Assembly (NCBI GenBank): GCA_964371075.1
Contig: CAYJKN010000001.1
Coordinates: 186,001 to 250,000 of the forward strand
Direction: 5' to 3'
Length of the DNA: 64,000 nucleotides
Origin: UTCHB3 sp964371075
GTDB taxonomy: Bacteria; Bacteroidota; Ignavibacteria; Ignavibacteriales; Ignavibacteriaceae
Shown here: in pieces, positions 42,811-52,068 of the stretch
Numbering within the stretch: the first letter of the stretch is position 1
Layout of the letters: each line of letters starts with the position of its first letter
The notes under the pieces: model-generated
Databases searched by the model: none
What the model was told of the DNA's origin: nothing
The model's input: the letters and a program-made list of their open reading frames with translations, nothing else
Position numbers and translations under genes: made by a program

Positions 42811-45800
42811 ATGACTATTACTGAATTATCGATCAAGCGACCGTCTCTAATCATAGTGATTTTTACTGTTTTGATTCTAATGGGGCTATTTAGTTTCAAT
42901 CAATTGGGCTATGAGTTATTACCAAAGATCAGTCCGCCCGTTATCGTGATTATCACAACATATCCCGGTGCTTCCCCTGATGAGGTGGAGACATCCGTTA
43001 CCAAAATAATTGAGGATGCAGTTTCCGGCCAGGATCAGGTTACAACAGTTAACGCTACCTCTTCGGAAAATGTCTCTCTTATTACCGTGGAATTTAGCCA
43101 AACTGTGAACATCGATTTTGCTTTGCAAGATGCTCAGCGGCGTGTAAATCAGGTGGTCGCAAGACTCCCAAACGATATCGACCCTCCAACTTTACTTAAA
43201 ATTGCTTTGGATGAAATTCCAATATTAAGACTTGGAACCACAAGCAATCTCCCCCCAAACGAGTTCAGGACATTTCTAAACGATTTTATTAAGCCTGAAC
43301 TTGCACAAGTAAAAGGTGTTGCTCAAATTAATTTTGTTGGGGGTGAAGAGAGGGAAATAAAAATCCTCCTGAATGAAGAAAGATTAAAAAGTTATAACCT
43401 CTCAATCGGGGTGGTAACTCAAATCATCAAGTCTGCAAACCTTGATTTTCCTGCCGGTTCAATCAAAGATGCTGATGGTCAGTTCATTGTTAGAGTAGCG
43501 GGTAAATTCAGGAATATCGACGATGTTAGAAATCTGACAATTATAAGGACACCCGGTGGTTCTGATATTTTGTTGAGAGATGTTGCTGAAGTAGTTGATG
43601 GTGTTAAAGAATTCACACAACAATCAAGAATCAACGGGATCCCATCGGTTGGTATCCAGATATCCAAACAATCTGATGCTAATGCCGTTGAAGTAGCGCA
43701 GAAAAGTAAACAGGTGCTCCTTGATCTTGAGAAACAATATGCAAATCTTGATCTCAAGTTTGATATAGCACAAGATGGTTCCTTATTCACAATTACTGCC
43801 GCAGATGCAGTAAAGTTTGATCTGGCTATCGCTGTAATGCTCGTTGCACTTGTGATGCTGCTTTTTCTTCATTCTTTCAGAAATTCTGTAATCATTCTTA
43901 TTGCAATTCCCTCTTCCTTAATCTCAACTTTTATTGCGATTTATGCTTTTGGATTTACACTAAATCTGATGACACTTTTAGCATTATCGCTGGTGGTTGG
44001 TATCCTTGTTGATGATTCCATTGTGGTTTTGGAAAACATCTATCACCATCTCGAAAAAGGTGAGGACAGAAGGGTTGCGGCTCTTAAAGGTAGAAACGAA
44101 ATCGGTTTTGCAGCTCTTTCCATCACTTTGGTGGATGTGGCAGTATTTCTTCCACTCGCGTTGGTTACAGGTATTGTGGGTAACATCCTGCGACAATTCT
44201 CGATGGTGGTGGTGGTTTCCACCTTAATGAGCCTTGTGGTTTCATTCACCATCACTCCAATGCTTGCTTCAAGATTTTCGAATATTACAAAATTTTCGGA
44301 TTCAACTCTTTTTGGCAAATTTGTAAACGGTTTTGAACGAGGCTTTAAAAAAGTAACCGGTGATTATATTGCGTTATTACAATGGGGTCTAAATCATAAA
44401 ATTGTTGTTTTTGTGATAACTACTGTTCTGTTTTTTGGTGCCATAAGTCTGGTTCCTCTTGGGTTCATCGGTTCAGAGTTTATGACAGTTGCCGATCGAG
44501 GAGAATTCACTGTAGTTGTTGAACTTCCTGTGAGTACCAATATTAAGGAAACAAACTTTAAGTCGATGGAAATTGAGAAATTGATTGCATCAATTCCTGA
44601 GGTGAAAAAAGTTTATACGACAGTAGGCAGTTCTTCTCAGGGATTTATTGGGCAAAGTTCAAATTACAGTATTTCCTGTGATGTCACCCTGCTGCCACGA
44701 AAAGAAAGGAATAAATCAACAGATCAAATTTCTGAAGAGATACGACAGAAGTTTAATGTAATTCCGGGTTATAATGTTCGGGTGAATCCTATAGGTATTT
44801 TTGGTTCTGCAAACCAGACGCCTATCATGATCGTGGTTTCAGGTGCAAACCTTGACAGTGTTCAGGTGGCAGCAGAAAAACTTGCTGACCTTGTCCAAAC
44901 CGTACCAGGAACTGCCGATGTGAGACTTTCATCTGAAAAAGGAAACAAGGAAATTTCTGTTAAAGTTGACAGAAAACTGATGGCGGGATTTGGATTAACT
45001 CTCGCCGAAGTTGCTCAAACACTGAGAATTGCTTTCACAGGTGATGACAACACCAAGTTTAGAGATGGAAGAAACGAATTTGATATCAGAATCCAACTCG
45101 ATGACTACTCAAGAAACAAAACATCTGCTCTTGGTGATATGGTGTTTACTTCAAGAACGGGAAAACAGGTTAAACTAAGCCAGTTCGCCATACTTGAATC
45201 AACGACAGGTCCTTCAAAGTTAACCAGAACTGATCGTAATGCTGCAATCTATGTATATTCACAAGCCGTTGGTCGCCCTACAGGATCAATTGCTCAGGAT
45301 ATCGATGCAAAGCGTGCAAAAGCAACATTTCCGCAAGGTGTTAACTTCACTTACCAGGGTGATGTTAAAATGCAGGGTGAATCGTTCACAAGCATGTTGC
45401 TTGCTCTTACTGCCGCCATCATCTTTGTATATCTCATTATGGTTGCCCTTTATGACAACTGGATTTACCCGTTTGTGGTTTTGTTTTCAATTCCGGTTGC
45501 CATGGTTGGAGCACTACTTGCTTTGGCGATGACAATGAAAGCACTCTCGATCTTTTCGATGCTTGGAGTAGTGATGCTCGTTGGGCTTGTAGCCAAAAAC
45601 GCGATTCTGCTTGTTGACAGGGCAAGTCAGATGAAGCTGGAGCAGAATGTAACCTCGAGAGAGGCACTACTTGAGGCAGGCCGATCAAGATTAAGGCCGA
45701 TCATCATGACCACCCTGACTATGATCATGGGTATGGTGCCGATCGCAATTTCCACCAGTGATGGTTCTGAATGGAAATCAGGGCTGGCATGGGCAATTAT

Positions 45801-45921
45801 TGGTGGACTTTCAAGTTCACTTTTATTGACACTTGTATTAGTACCTGTGGTTTATGAACTTGTAGATTCAGTGGGCGATAAAATCAAACGCCGGTTTGGT
45901 AAAAAAGAAGTAATAGCTTAA
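42811..45921 (+). CDS. RND family inner-membrane efflux pump (AcrB/HAE1 type)
   Basis: The 1036-residue proton-driven exporter has twelve membrane helices in two halves. The proton-relay residues are present: Asp401-Asp402 in V-D-D-S-I-V-V-L-E-N-I and Lys929 in L-V-A-K-N-A-I-L-L-V-D. The periplasmic porter domains (T-T-Y-P-G-A-S-P-D-E-V-E and the second-half F-R-D-G-R-N-E-F) are complete. The double Asp points to a drug or small-molecule HAE pump, not a heavy-metal CzcA type. The gene ends at a strong terminator. Confidence 0.95.
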   Translation: MTITELSIKRPSLIIVIFTVLILMGLFSFNQLGYELLPKISPPVIVIITTYPGASPDEVETSVTKIIEDAVSGQDQVTTVNATSSENVSLITVEFSQTVNIDFALQDAQRRVNQVVARLPNDIDPPTLLKIALDEIPILRLGTTSNLPPNEFRTFLNDFIKPELAQVKGVAQINFVGGEEREIKILLNEERLKSYNLSIGVVTQIIKSANLDFPAGSIKDADGQFIVRVAGKFRNIDDVRNLTIIRTPGGSDILLRDVAEVVDGVKEFTQQSRINGIPSVGIQISKQSDANAVEVAQKSKQVLLDLEKQYANLDLKFDIAQDGSLFTITAADAVKFDLAIAVMLVALVMLLFLHSFRNSVIILIAIPSSLISTFIAIYAFGFTLNLMTLLALSLVVGILVDDSIVVLENIYHHLEKGEDRRVAALKGRNEIGFAALSITLVDVAVFLPLALVTGIVGNILRQFSMVVVVSTLMSLVVSFTITPMLASRFSNITKFSDSTLFGKFVNGFERGFKKVTGDYIALLQWGLNHKIVVFVITTVLFFGAISLVPLGFIGSEFMTVADRGEFTVVVELPVSTNIKETNFKSMEIEKLIASIPEVKKVYTTVGSSSQGFIGQSSNYSISCDVTLLPRKERNKSTDQISEEIRQKFNVIPGYNVRVNPIGIFGSANQTPIMIVVSGANLDSVQVAAEKLADLVQTVPGTADVRLSSEKGNKEISVKVDRKLMAGFGLTLAEVAQTLRIAFTGDDNTKFRDGRNEFDIRIQLDDYSRNKTSALGDMVFTSRTGKQVKLSQFAILESTTGPSKLTRTDRNAAIYVYSQAVGRPTGSIAQDIDAKRAKATFPQGVNFTYQGDVKMQGESFTSMLLALTAAIIFVYLIMVALYDNWIYPFVVLFSIPVAMVGALLALAMTMKALSIFSMLGVVMLVGLVAKNAILLVDRASQMKLEQNVTSREALLEAGRSRLRPIIMTTLTMIMGMVPIAISTSDGSEWKSGLAWAIIGGLSSSLLLTLVLVPVVYELVDSVGDKIKRRFGKKEVIA

Positions 45922-45933
45922 AACTTAAAAAAT

Positions 45934-45961
45934 GGCTGTCAAATCGTTGGCAGCCTTTTTT
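45934..45961 (+). terminator. Terminator of the efflux operon
   Basis: GGCTGTCAA-ATCG-TTGGCAGCC (one G-T pair) is followed by six T, 12 bases after the pump gene stop. Confidence 0.88.
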
Positions 45962-45991
45962 ATTACTTTAACAAAGTTGTATATCGATATT

Positions 45992-46021
45992 AAAAAAGCC
46001 GCTAAAGAGCGGCTTTTTTTT
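45992..46021. terminator. Bidirectional terminator (serves phosphate transporter gene)
   Basis: GCCGCT-AAAG-AGCGGC is flanked by six A on the left and eight T on the right. On the minus strand it ends the phosphate transporter transcript. Confidence 0.88.
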
Positions 46022-46045
46022 GTTCAATAAATTATAATTGATTTG

Positions 46046-47644
46046 TTAAGAAACTGCTTTATCCACAGCATCTTCCTTTTTCTCCTGCTCACCATGATAT
46101 TTATGAGTTCTGAAAATAAGAAACACAGCAAATGCACAAATCAGCATAATTGCTGCCAATCCACCAAAGGAAATTATGATTGCAAAAATGAAGGAGATCA
46201 TCAACGCAAAAACGGCAGTTAAAAACCAACCCCCAACGACCGTAATTACACCATTTACACGATTTACCACGTTTTCCTTTTCCCAAGCCCTGTCAGCAAG
46301 CGAAGAGCCCATTGCAACAATAAAGGTAACAAAAGTTGTGGAGAGCGGTAATTTGAGGGATGTTCCAAAAGATATCAGACTGGATGCAACAACAAGGTTC
46401 ACAGACGCTCTGATTAGATCAAATGCCGGCATTTTTCCATCAGCAGCTCTTTCCGGTTGATATTTGGATTTATCAAATCTGCCGTTAATCCATTTCTGGA
46501 TGAAGTTGGGAACAACTGCTTTAATCATTTCAAGAAGAAATAATGAACCTTGAACCACACCTTTTGCAATTGATGATTTTTTAAACTTCTCTTTTCCCGT
46601 CCCCTGTCGAGAGAGATTAACTTCCGTTTTCGTCACAGAATTGGATTTTTTCGACTTCCAAATCGTAACTATCATAACTGCTCCTGATAAAATCAGAATC
46701 AAAAAAGGAACATGGCCTTCCTGAAGAAGAACTCCCATCATATCCCCGGAAGGATCAGAATCAAAACTAACACTCTGAAATGCGTGAAAACCTGCAAGAG
46801 GAACCCCAATGAAATTCACAAGGTCATTTGCTGAAAAAGAAAATGCCAGAGCAAAAGTTCCTGCTATTACGATTGGTTTTAGGATGTTGAATTTGAGGAA
46901 GTTATTGAAGACAAAAAAGATCAGAAAAAAAGCAGAAAAGGAAATTAAAAGACTTTCACCTTTATGTGCGGATACCCAGACTGCAAATGTAGTATCTTCA
47001 AAAACTGAACCTTTTATCCCTTTTGTAAAAAGGAAAAAGGTTATCATTGAAAGAGCAACAGCACCAAAAATGGCACCATATCGCGGCATCTTGGATTTGT
47101 AATCAAAAGTAAAAATTAACCTGACAATATATTGCACTATAAAGGAGGCGTTAAACGAAATGACAACCGAAAGGAAAATTCCGCTAATTATGAGGAAAGC
47201 CCTGTCCGTATTGATGAAAGACATCACCGTATCAATTCCACCTGATGTTTGCATAACGCTGTAGGCTGCAGTACCCATGGCTGCCCCCAACAAACCAAAA
47301 ACAAGTGAAACTGTTGTGGAGGTAGGTAATCCAAATGTGTTATAAAGATCGAGCAGCAACACATCGGTGAACATCACAGCGACAAAAAGTCCCATCACCT
47401 GAGCAAAAGTGAACATTTCAGGATTAAATAAACCCTTTCGTGCAACTTCCATCATTCCGCTGGAAAAAAGAGCTCCGCCTAAAACACCTACACTGGCAAA
47501 CATTAGAATAAGATTACGGGGTGCAACCTTTGAACCAATTGCAGAATTAAGAAAATTGACCGCATCATTGGCAACACCAAAAACAAGATCCGAAACAGCA
47601 AGAGCAAAAAGGACAAGAACGATAATTATATAATAAATTTCCAT
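46046..47644 (-). CDS. PiT-family inorganic phosphate transporter
   Basis: About 532 residues with many membrane helices. N-D-A-V-N-F-L-N-S-A-I-G-S near the N-terminus and its repeat L-P-L-S-T-T-F-V-T-F near residue 430, with G-L-P-T-S-T-T-V-S-L-V near 110, are the inverted-repeat signatures of PiT phosphate:cation symporters. A hydrophilic loop of about 50 residues separates the halves. ATG 47644 (M-E-I-Y-Y-I-I-I) is chosen with a GAG at -9; ATG 47650 is possible, and the longer frame needs TTG. No PhoU-like gene accompanies it. Confidence 0.92.
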   Translation of the reverse strand: MEIYYIIIVLVLFALAVSDLVFGVANDAVNFLNSAIGSKVAPRNLILMFASVGVLGGALFSSGMMEVARKGLFNPEMFTFAQVMGLFVAVMFTDVLLLDLYNTFGLPTSTTVSLVFGLLGAAMGTAAYSVMQTSGGIDTVMSFINTDRAFLIISGIFLSVVISFNASFIVQYIVRLIFTFDYKSKMPRYGAIFGAVALSMITFFLFTKGIKGSVFEDTTFAVWVSAHKGESLLISFSAFFLIFFVFNNFLKFNILKPIVIAGTFALAFSFSANDLVNFIGVPLAGFHAFQSVSFDSDPSGDMMGVLLQEGHVPFLILILSGAVMIVTIWKSKKSNSVTKTEVNLSRQGTGKEKFKKSSIAKGVVQGSLFLLEMIKAVVPNFIQKWINGRFDKSKYQPERAADGKMPAFDLIRASVNLVVASSLISFGTSLKLPLSTTFVTFIVAMGSSLADRAWEKENVVNRVNGVITVVGGWFLTAVFALMISFIFAIIISFGGLAAIMLICAFAVFLIFRTHKYHGEQEKKEDAVDKAVS

Positions 47645-47667
47645 TTTCATCTCGTAATTGAACAAAA

Positions 47668-47688
47668 GTGAGAATTTTAAAAACTCAC
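47668..47688. promoter_or_regulatory. Inverted repeat upstream of the phosphate transporter
   Basis: GTGAG (47668-47672) and CTCAC (47684-47688) flank an A/T core that is itself nearly symmetrical. It lies 24 bases before the start and could be an operator. A second inverted repeat, AATCTTAAT/ATTAAGATT (47719-47727 with 47746-47754), overlaps the end of the next gene and may be a weak terminator. Confidence 0.3.
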
Positions 47689-47753
47689 ATCGTAAAACTA
47701 AAATTAAATTAGGGAAATAATCTTAATATGTTATGTTAAGAAATCATTAAGAT

Positions 47754-48275
47754 TTAGATTCTTGCTCCGGGACGGTAACCTCTATAGGGCAATGATGACT
47801 GAACAGAGATAAAAGCTTTTGGGTCGATTGACTCTACAAGCTTAATCATCCCCCTCAATTTTTTTCTGTCAACTACAGACACAATCATATTTGTACCTCC
47901 TGTTAAACCAACTGCAGGAATTGAGGTTACACCAAATGATGAGGATCTCAATTCGGCAGCAATTTCATCAGATTTCAGCAGCGAAACCACACTTACTTGT
48001 ACAAATCCAAGGCCAATCTGTTGCTCGAGCCAGACACCCACAACATTTCCAAGTCCATAACCGGTGGCATATCCAAGTATCATCCAGGGGTTGTCGTTCA
48101 GGTACTGAAAAATCTGACTTATCGCAATAACCCAAATAGCAGCTTCAAAAAAACCGACAAATCCTGCAAGGTATTTTTTCCCTTGAACAACAAGAATTGT
48201 TCTCAGAGTACCAAGACTTACATCACATACTCTCAAAAGTCCAACTATTACAGGACCAAAAACGCCTTCAAACAT
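47754..48275 (-). CDS. UPF0316 / DUF2179-type membrane protein
   Basis: The 173-residue protein has three N-terminal membrane segments (G-P-V-I-V-G-L-L-R-V-C-D-V-S-L-G-T-L-R-T is the family opening) and a soluble C-terminal domain (T-G-G-T-N-M-I-V-S-V-V-D-R-K-K-L) of the DUF2179 type, which may bind a small nucleotide or other ligand. Family function is unknown. It is 109 bases upstream of the phosphate transporter on the same strand, but inverted repeats between them suggest separate units. Confidence 0.85.
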   Translation of the reverse strand: MFEGVFGPVIVGLLRVCDVSLGTLRTILVVQGKKYLAGFVGFFEAAIWVIAISQIFQYLNDNPWMILGYATGYGLGNVVGVWLEQQIGLGFVQVSVVSLLKSDEIAAELRSSSFGVTSIPAVGLTGGTNMIVSVVDRKKLRGMIKLVESIDPKAFISVQSSLPYRGYRPGARI

Positions 48276-48337
48276 GCAAAAAACTCAAATTTATTTAAAA
48301 GTTAAAATTAATATAGGGTTAAAATTGGAATATTAAT

Positions 48338-49870
48338 TTAATAAAGGCCCCAATCGCTATCCTCAAAAAAGCGGTATAGCAGTGGATCGGTCAGGTTGTT
48401 CACCCCGGGTTTAAATTCCGGATCAACATAAGATTTCCCAAATGAAATCAATGCCTTTAAAACATTGTTATTCAACCACTTTGTCCTGGGTTCATCAATC
48501 TTGATGGCAAAAAATCTTTCCTCAAGTTCAGTAAAACTTAACCGTTTGGATGCGAGAATAAATCCCCACTCTCCCATCGTTGGCACATGATTTCTGAGTC
48601 GAAGTGTACCAAATCCGGCAGCTTTAATCGTTGTATCAATACAACTGTAAACTTTGGGTGCAAAGTATGGGCTGCAAGCCTGGGTTATAAATATTCCATC
48701 ATCTGAAAGGTGTTTTTTTACGATACTGAAAAACTCCAAAGAATAGAGCCTGCTCAGTTCTGAATTTTTTGGATCGGGAAAGTCTGCGATGATAACATCA
48801 AATATTTTATCGATCCCCTCAAGATAATTGAATGCATCCAGATTTATCACTTCCACTTTGGGGCTGAATAAAGAACTGTCATTTATTTCAGCAACTATCT
48901 CATTATTTTTTGCCAGTTCTGTCATTTTTGGATCAATATCTACCAGAGTGATTTTTTCGACATCATCAAACTTCAATGCTTCCCTTACCGCACAACCATC
49001 TCCACCCCCCAGGATTAATATGTTTTTTCTACTACCTGATAAGTGCATAGGAATGTGTACAAGTGGTTCATGATACATCGCTTCGTCGTAACTGCTGAAT
49101 TGTACACTATTATTCAGGTAGAGCCAGTGGTAATCTTTCCATTTGGTCAGTACAATCTTTTGATACTTCGATTGTTCTTCATAAACTATCTGATCTAGGT
49201 ATTTTAATTGTTCTGAATATTTAATGATTGGTTTGGCAAAAACAGCTCCCGAAATGATGAGCAGAGCCACGGAAGAGATGGCTATCCCCATTTTTAGACG
49301 TGAAAACTTAAACTTATCTCTTAATGAAAAATAAAGAAGTAATGCAACCGAGAAGTTGACTGCACCGAGTATAAACGGAGTGTAAGTCAATCCGATTATT
49401 GGTAAACCAACAAATGCAAAGAATATCCCACCGGCAAGGCTGCCATAATAATCCTTCTCAAGTACATTTGCAATATTCACACGCAATTCTTCAAATTCCT
49501 CATTTAATCTGGTAACTATAGGAATTTCAAGACCGATCAACAGCCCAATCAAAATCGAAAGTGAATAAATTACGATACCACGATACTCTGGAAAGGCAGA
49601 AATTGAATAAACAATCACCGCAGAAAATGAAGTCATCAGAGAAAGGACAAACTCGAGGGTAATAAACTTCTCGAGCAAATTTGTTTTGATAAATTTACTC
49701 AGACTGCTCCCCACACCCATGGAGAAGAGCATAAAAGAGACTATTAAAGTCCACTGGATGACAGAATCACCCAGAAAATAGGCTGCAAGAGTTGAAAGGA
49801 TATACTCCGCTACAATTCCTGAGAGACCAGTAGCGAAGATGCAATATTTTAAAAGATTTGTTCGCTTCAC
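48338..49870 (-). CDS. speE: Spermidine synthase-like aminopropyltransferase fused to a membrane domain
   Basis: The 510-residue protein has about seven membrane helices in residues 1-210, then a soluble methyltransferase-like domain (230-510). The nucleotide motif I-L-G-G-G-D-G is at 286-292, the amine-site D-E-A-M-Y-H-E at 262-268, and I-I-A-D-F-P-D-P replaces the D-S-T-D-P block of standard enzymes. It should transfer aminopropyl from decarboxylated SAM to an amine, but the membrane part and altered block leave the acceptor open. The start is GTG 49870, four bases after the DUF350 gene. A speD gene lies 3.4 kb away on the other strand. Last gene of the PspA-linked cluster. Confidence 0.88.
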   Translation of the reverse strand: MKRTNLLKYCIFATGLSGIVAEYILSTLAAYFLGDSVIQWTLIVSFMLFSMGVGSSLSKFIKTNLLEKFITLEFVLSLMTSFSAVIVYSISAFPEYRGIVIYSLSILIGLLIGLEIPIVTRLNEEFEELRVNIANVLEKDYYGSLAGGIFFAFVGLPIIGLTYTPFILGAVNFSVALLLYFSLRDKFKFSRLKMGIAISSVALLIISGAVFAKPIIKYSEQLKYLDQIVYEEQSKYQKIVLTKWKDYHWLYLNNSVQFSSYDEAMYHEPLVHIPMHLSGSRKNILILGGGDGCAVREALKFDDVEKITLVDIDPKMTELAKNNEIVAEINDSSLFSPKVEVINLDAFNYLEGIDKIFDVIIADFPDPKNSELSRLYSLEFFSIVKKHLSDDGIFITQACSPYFAPKVYSCIDTTIKAAGFGTLRLRNHVPTMGEWGFILASKRLSFTELEERFFAIKIDEPRTKWLNNNVLKALISFGKSYVDPEFKPGVNNLTDPLLYRFFEDSDWGLY

Positions 49871-49874
49871 TAAC

Positions 49875-50720
49875 CTATAGCGCCCAAACTATCAATAATG
49901 CTGCGCCGATATACACAAATGCTTCTATTAATCCGGCTCCGACATTGGGAATTGTTTGGCCTGCTATTTCGTGGCTTAATCTTTTACCCGGAATTATCAC
50001 TTTGTCAGTAAGAATTCGAACCAACGGAAGGAAAATGATCCCAATGGCTATGTTTAAGAGTACTTCACCGGCAAAGGTTTCCCATCCATGAAAATCACCA
50101 AACATCGCTTGATTGATAATGATAGAAATTGCGATCAGAATTCCGGCAAAGGCTGTTCCTGCTGCAACATTATCTTGTTCAATCTCTTTAAGATAATCAT
50201 AGGGGGTTATCAATTGGTATAAATAGGAGAACAAAACAAGTGCCGTTTGTCCAATTAGCCAAAACGCAAGTGCAGTGAAGATACTTCCACCCTGACCAGA
50301 AATGGCGCTGGCAACCACCAGTCCTGTGGCTATGTAAGAAGCTCCCAGAACAACAGCAGTTCCGGCGTTCCTGTCTTCGATTATCTCTTTTGGGGCATCT
50401 ATTTTTCTTAAAATCAACCAATCATTGATATATGAAGAGATATTAAGGAGCAGAATTGCAAGTACTCCATAAAACCCTATATCCAGCAGGTCGTCAACGA
50501 TCCCGTTGGAATCACCCCAGAAAACTCCACCAATTGCGATAATCAATCCCGCAAAGTAACTTGCATAAACAATCGCAAAAGCAAAGTTGTCTTTTTCAAC
50601 AAGTTCATCTTTAACATTTGCCTTAAAGTTAAAAACTCTGAATGCTACCATCCCAAGCAGAAGCAGGATAAGGCTTGCACCAAAATAGATCAACATGGTA
50701 ACCAGTCTGTCGAGAAGCAT
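49875..50720 (-). CDS. DUF350 membrane protein (tandem repeat form)
   Basis: The start is ATG 50720 (M-L-L-D-R-L-V-T-M), with a GGAGG site and one base after the upstream stop; an ATG at 50756 lies within that gene. The 281 residues contain about eight membrane helices in two similar halves: N-F-A-F-A-I-V-Y-A-S-Y-F-A-G-L-I in the first and N-V-A-A-G-T-A-F-A-G-I-L-I-A in the second. This matches the DUF350 (YjfL-like) family, in E. coli linked to a PspA paralogue operon. Function unknown. It is embedded between a lipoprotein gene and the membrane SpeE gene. Confidence 0.87.
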   Translation of the reverse strand: MLLDRLVTMLIYFGASLILLLLGMVAFRVFNFKANVKDELVEKDNFAFAIVYASYFAGLIIAIGGVFWGDSNGIVDDLLDIGFYGVLAILLLNISSYINDWLILRKIDAPKEIIEDRNAGTAVVLGASYIATGLVVASAISGQGGSIFTALAFWLIGQTALVLFSYLYQLITPYDYLKEIEQDNVAAGTAFAGILIAISIIINQAMFGDFHGWETFAGEVLLNIAIGIIFLPLVRILTDKVIIPGKRLSHEIAGQTIPNVGAGLIEAFVYIGAALLIVWAL

Positions 50721-50721
50721 C

Positions 50722-51456
50722 TTATTTTCCTCCAGATCCGCCGCGGGACCGGACATTTGGGGTTCCCCTGCCGGTTGATCGTGACACTTTGTTGTTAACT
50801 TTATCTTTAAAACTCTGTGAGCCGTTTTTGATTTTATTTATTTTATCACCAAACCCGGCAGGTTTTGTTTTGCTTGTGTGGGAACCGTAGGTGCCATACT
50901 TAAAAGAATCACCTGTTTTTGGTCCATAATAAGGTTTTCTACCCCGGTAGTTGCGCGAATAGTCGTCATACTCTCCCCGAAAGATCGAACCTGAAGCCAT
51001 GTTTAACATCGAACTCATGAACATATACTGCCCATAAAATTGCCAAAAAGAGCCGCCGTTGCCGTTAACCCAGGAGCCGTATTGTTTGTTACCAACATAA
51101 TTGTTGTAACCGGCTGGCGCCACAGCTTTAGACACTTTTCCATCTTTCCCTTTGGAAGCAATCTCCATTCCGAGATAATTTTCATTCTCCCAAAAGTAAT
51201 CTTCTTTAACTTCTATCCAATCAGTTGTTTCGCTTTTTATATTTAATGAGTCATACTGACGAATAATCTGGTATTTGTGTTTATAGTCCTGAAATACTGT
51301 TCCATCAACCTCCATATCTTCAAGAATAATTGAATACATGGGTACTTTTTGTGAGTCGAGTTTCGAAATAAGATTGTCAACAGGTGCTTTAGTAAATTCT
51401 TTACCACATCCTGACAATGCTATCAAGAGTAAAACGACTGGGATTATTTTTTTCAT
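50722..51456 (-). CDS. Lipoprotein with Gly/Ser/Arg-rich tail in PspA-linked cluster
   Basis: The 244-residue protein has a lipobox A-L-S-G-C with lipidated Cys17. Residues 45-130 are a mixed soluble region. Residues 130-175 are aromatic-rich (F-W-Q-F-Y-G-Q-Y-M-F). The tail is basic, Gly/Ser/Arg-rich (S-R-S-T-G-R-G ... S-R-G-G-S-G-G-K). I do not recognise a family by name; the plan recalls DUF4247 and DUF1190 (YgiB/YjfM) proteins that occur in similar clusters. It starts within the stop of the DUF4178 gene (ATGA) and ends one base before the DUF350 gene, so the three are tightly coupled. Confidence 0.75.
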   Translation of the reverse strand: MKKIIPVVLLLIALSGCGKEFTKAPVDNLISKLDSQKVPMYSIILEDMEVDGTVFQDYKHKYQIIRQYDSLNIKSETTDWIEVKEDYFWENENYLGMEIASKGKDGKVSKAVAPAGYNNYVGNKQYGSWVNGNGGSFWQFYGQYMFMSSMLNMASGSIFRGEYDDYSRNYRGRKPYYGPKTGDSFKYGTYGSHTSKTKPAGFGDKINKIKNGSQSFKDKVNNKVSRSTGRGTPNVRSRGGSGGK

Positions 51457-52004
51457 TTGATGTTTCCCGGGAAAATGTTGGAAATTTCATATTCATCCAC
51501 TACTCTGCCAATACTGGCTTCAAAATCATCTTCACCCCACTGTTCGATAGAAAGGAGATATTTTCCTGTTTCGTCCCTGTAGTCCCAACTTATAAAAGGA
51601 TCCCAATTGTTGCCTGACAGGTCTCTAAAATTCCCCGCTGCTTCGGCTTTTCTAAAAAAAGTTCGACCACTAAATTCTATGGTTCTTCTTGGTTTTTCCT
51701 GCTCAATAATCTCATCAACAAGTGTTTTGTCTATGTTATTGATATCAACTTCCTTGGTAACTGTAATCTCGATCTCGTCATCCTCTTCAACATGCAGATA
51801 GGCAGTTGCATCCACACATTTAACCTGGAATTCAAGAGTAAAAAAGTCATCTCCCCAATCATATTCATATTCCTTGGTGACTTCCCAGCTTTTGCCTTCC
51901 AAATCAAAGATAAATCCTCTTCTGAGGTCTGTTACTTTGAGATTTGTAACATCATATTGTGGCTCATCTTCGGTTTTTTTCTTTTTCTTAAACCAATCAA
52001 ACAC
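51453..52004 (-). CDS. DUF4178 domain protein
   Basis: Start GTG 52004 (M-F-D-W-F-K-K-K-K-K) has a GGAG site eight bases upstream; a longer frame to ATG 52061 would read through the terminator hairpin of the pspA transcript. About 183 residues. Two similar beta-rich halves are visible: L-R-R-G-F-I-F-D-L-E-G-K-S-W-E-V near the start and R-T-I-E-F-S-G-R-T-F near 120, with W-G-D-D-F-F-T-L-E-F and W-G-E-D-D-F-E-A-S. These fit the DUF4178 family, commonly found beside PspA, DUF350 and SpeE. It is soluble and probably cytoplasmic. No enzyme motif. Confidence 0.78.
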   Translation of the reverse strand: MFDWFKKKKKTEDEPQYDVTNLKVTDLRRGFIFDLEGKSWEVTKEYEYDWGDDFFTLEFQVKCVDATAYLHVEEDDEIEITVTKEVDINNIDKTLVDEIIEQEKPRRTIEFSGRTFFRKAEAAGNFRDLSGNNWDPFISWDYRDETGKYLLSIEQWGEDDFEASIGRVVDEYEISNIFPGNIK

Positions 52005-52025
52005 AGTCGGGTCTCCGGTCTTCTG

Positions 52026-52055
52026 ATAAAAATTGGGGCACTTTATTAGTGCCCC
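52026..52055 (-). terminator. Intrinsic terminator after pspA, before DUF4178 gene
   Basis: On the minus strand GGGGCACT-AATAA-AGTGCCCC (52055-52035) is followed by AATTTTTAT. It lies 14 bases after the pspA stop and 31 bases before the DUF4178 start, so it should reduce transcription of the downstream genes. Confidence 0.85.
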
Positions 52056-52068
52056 ATACAAAGACTAA

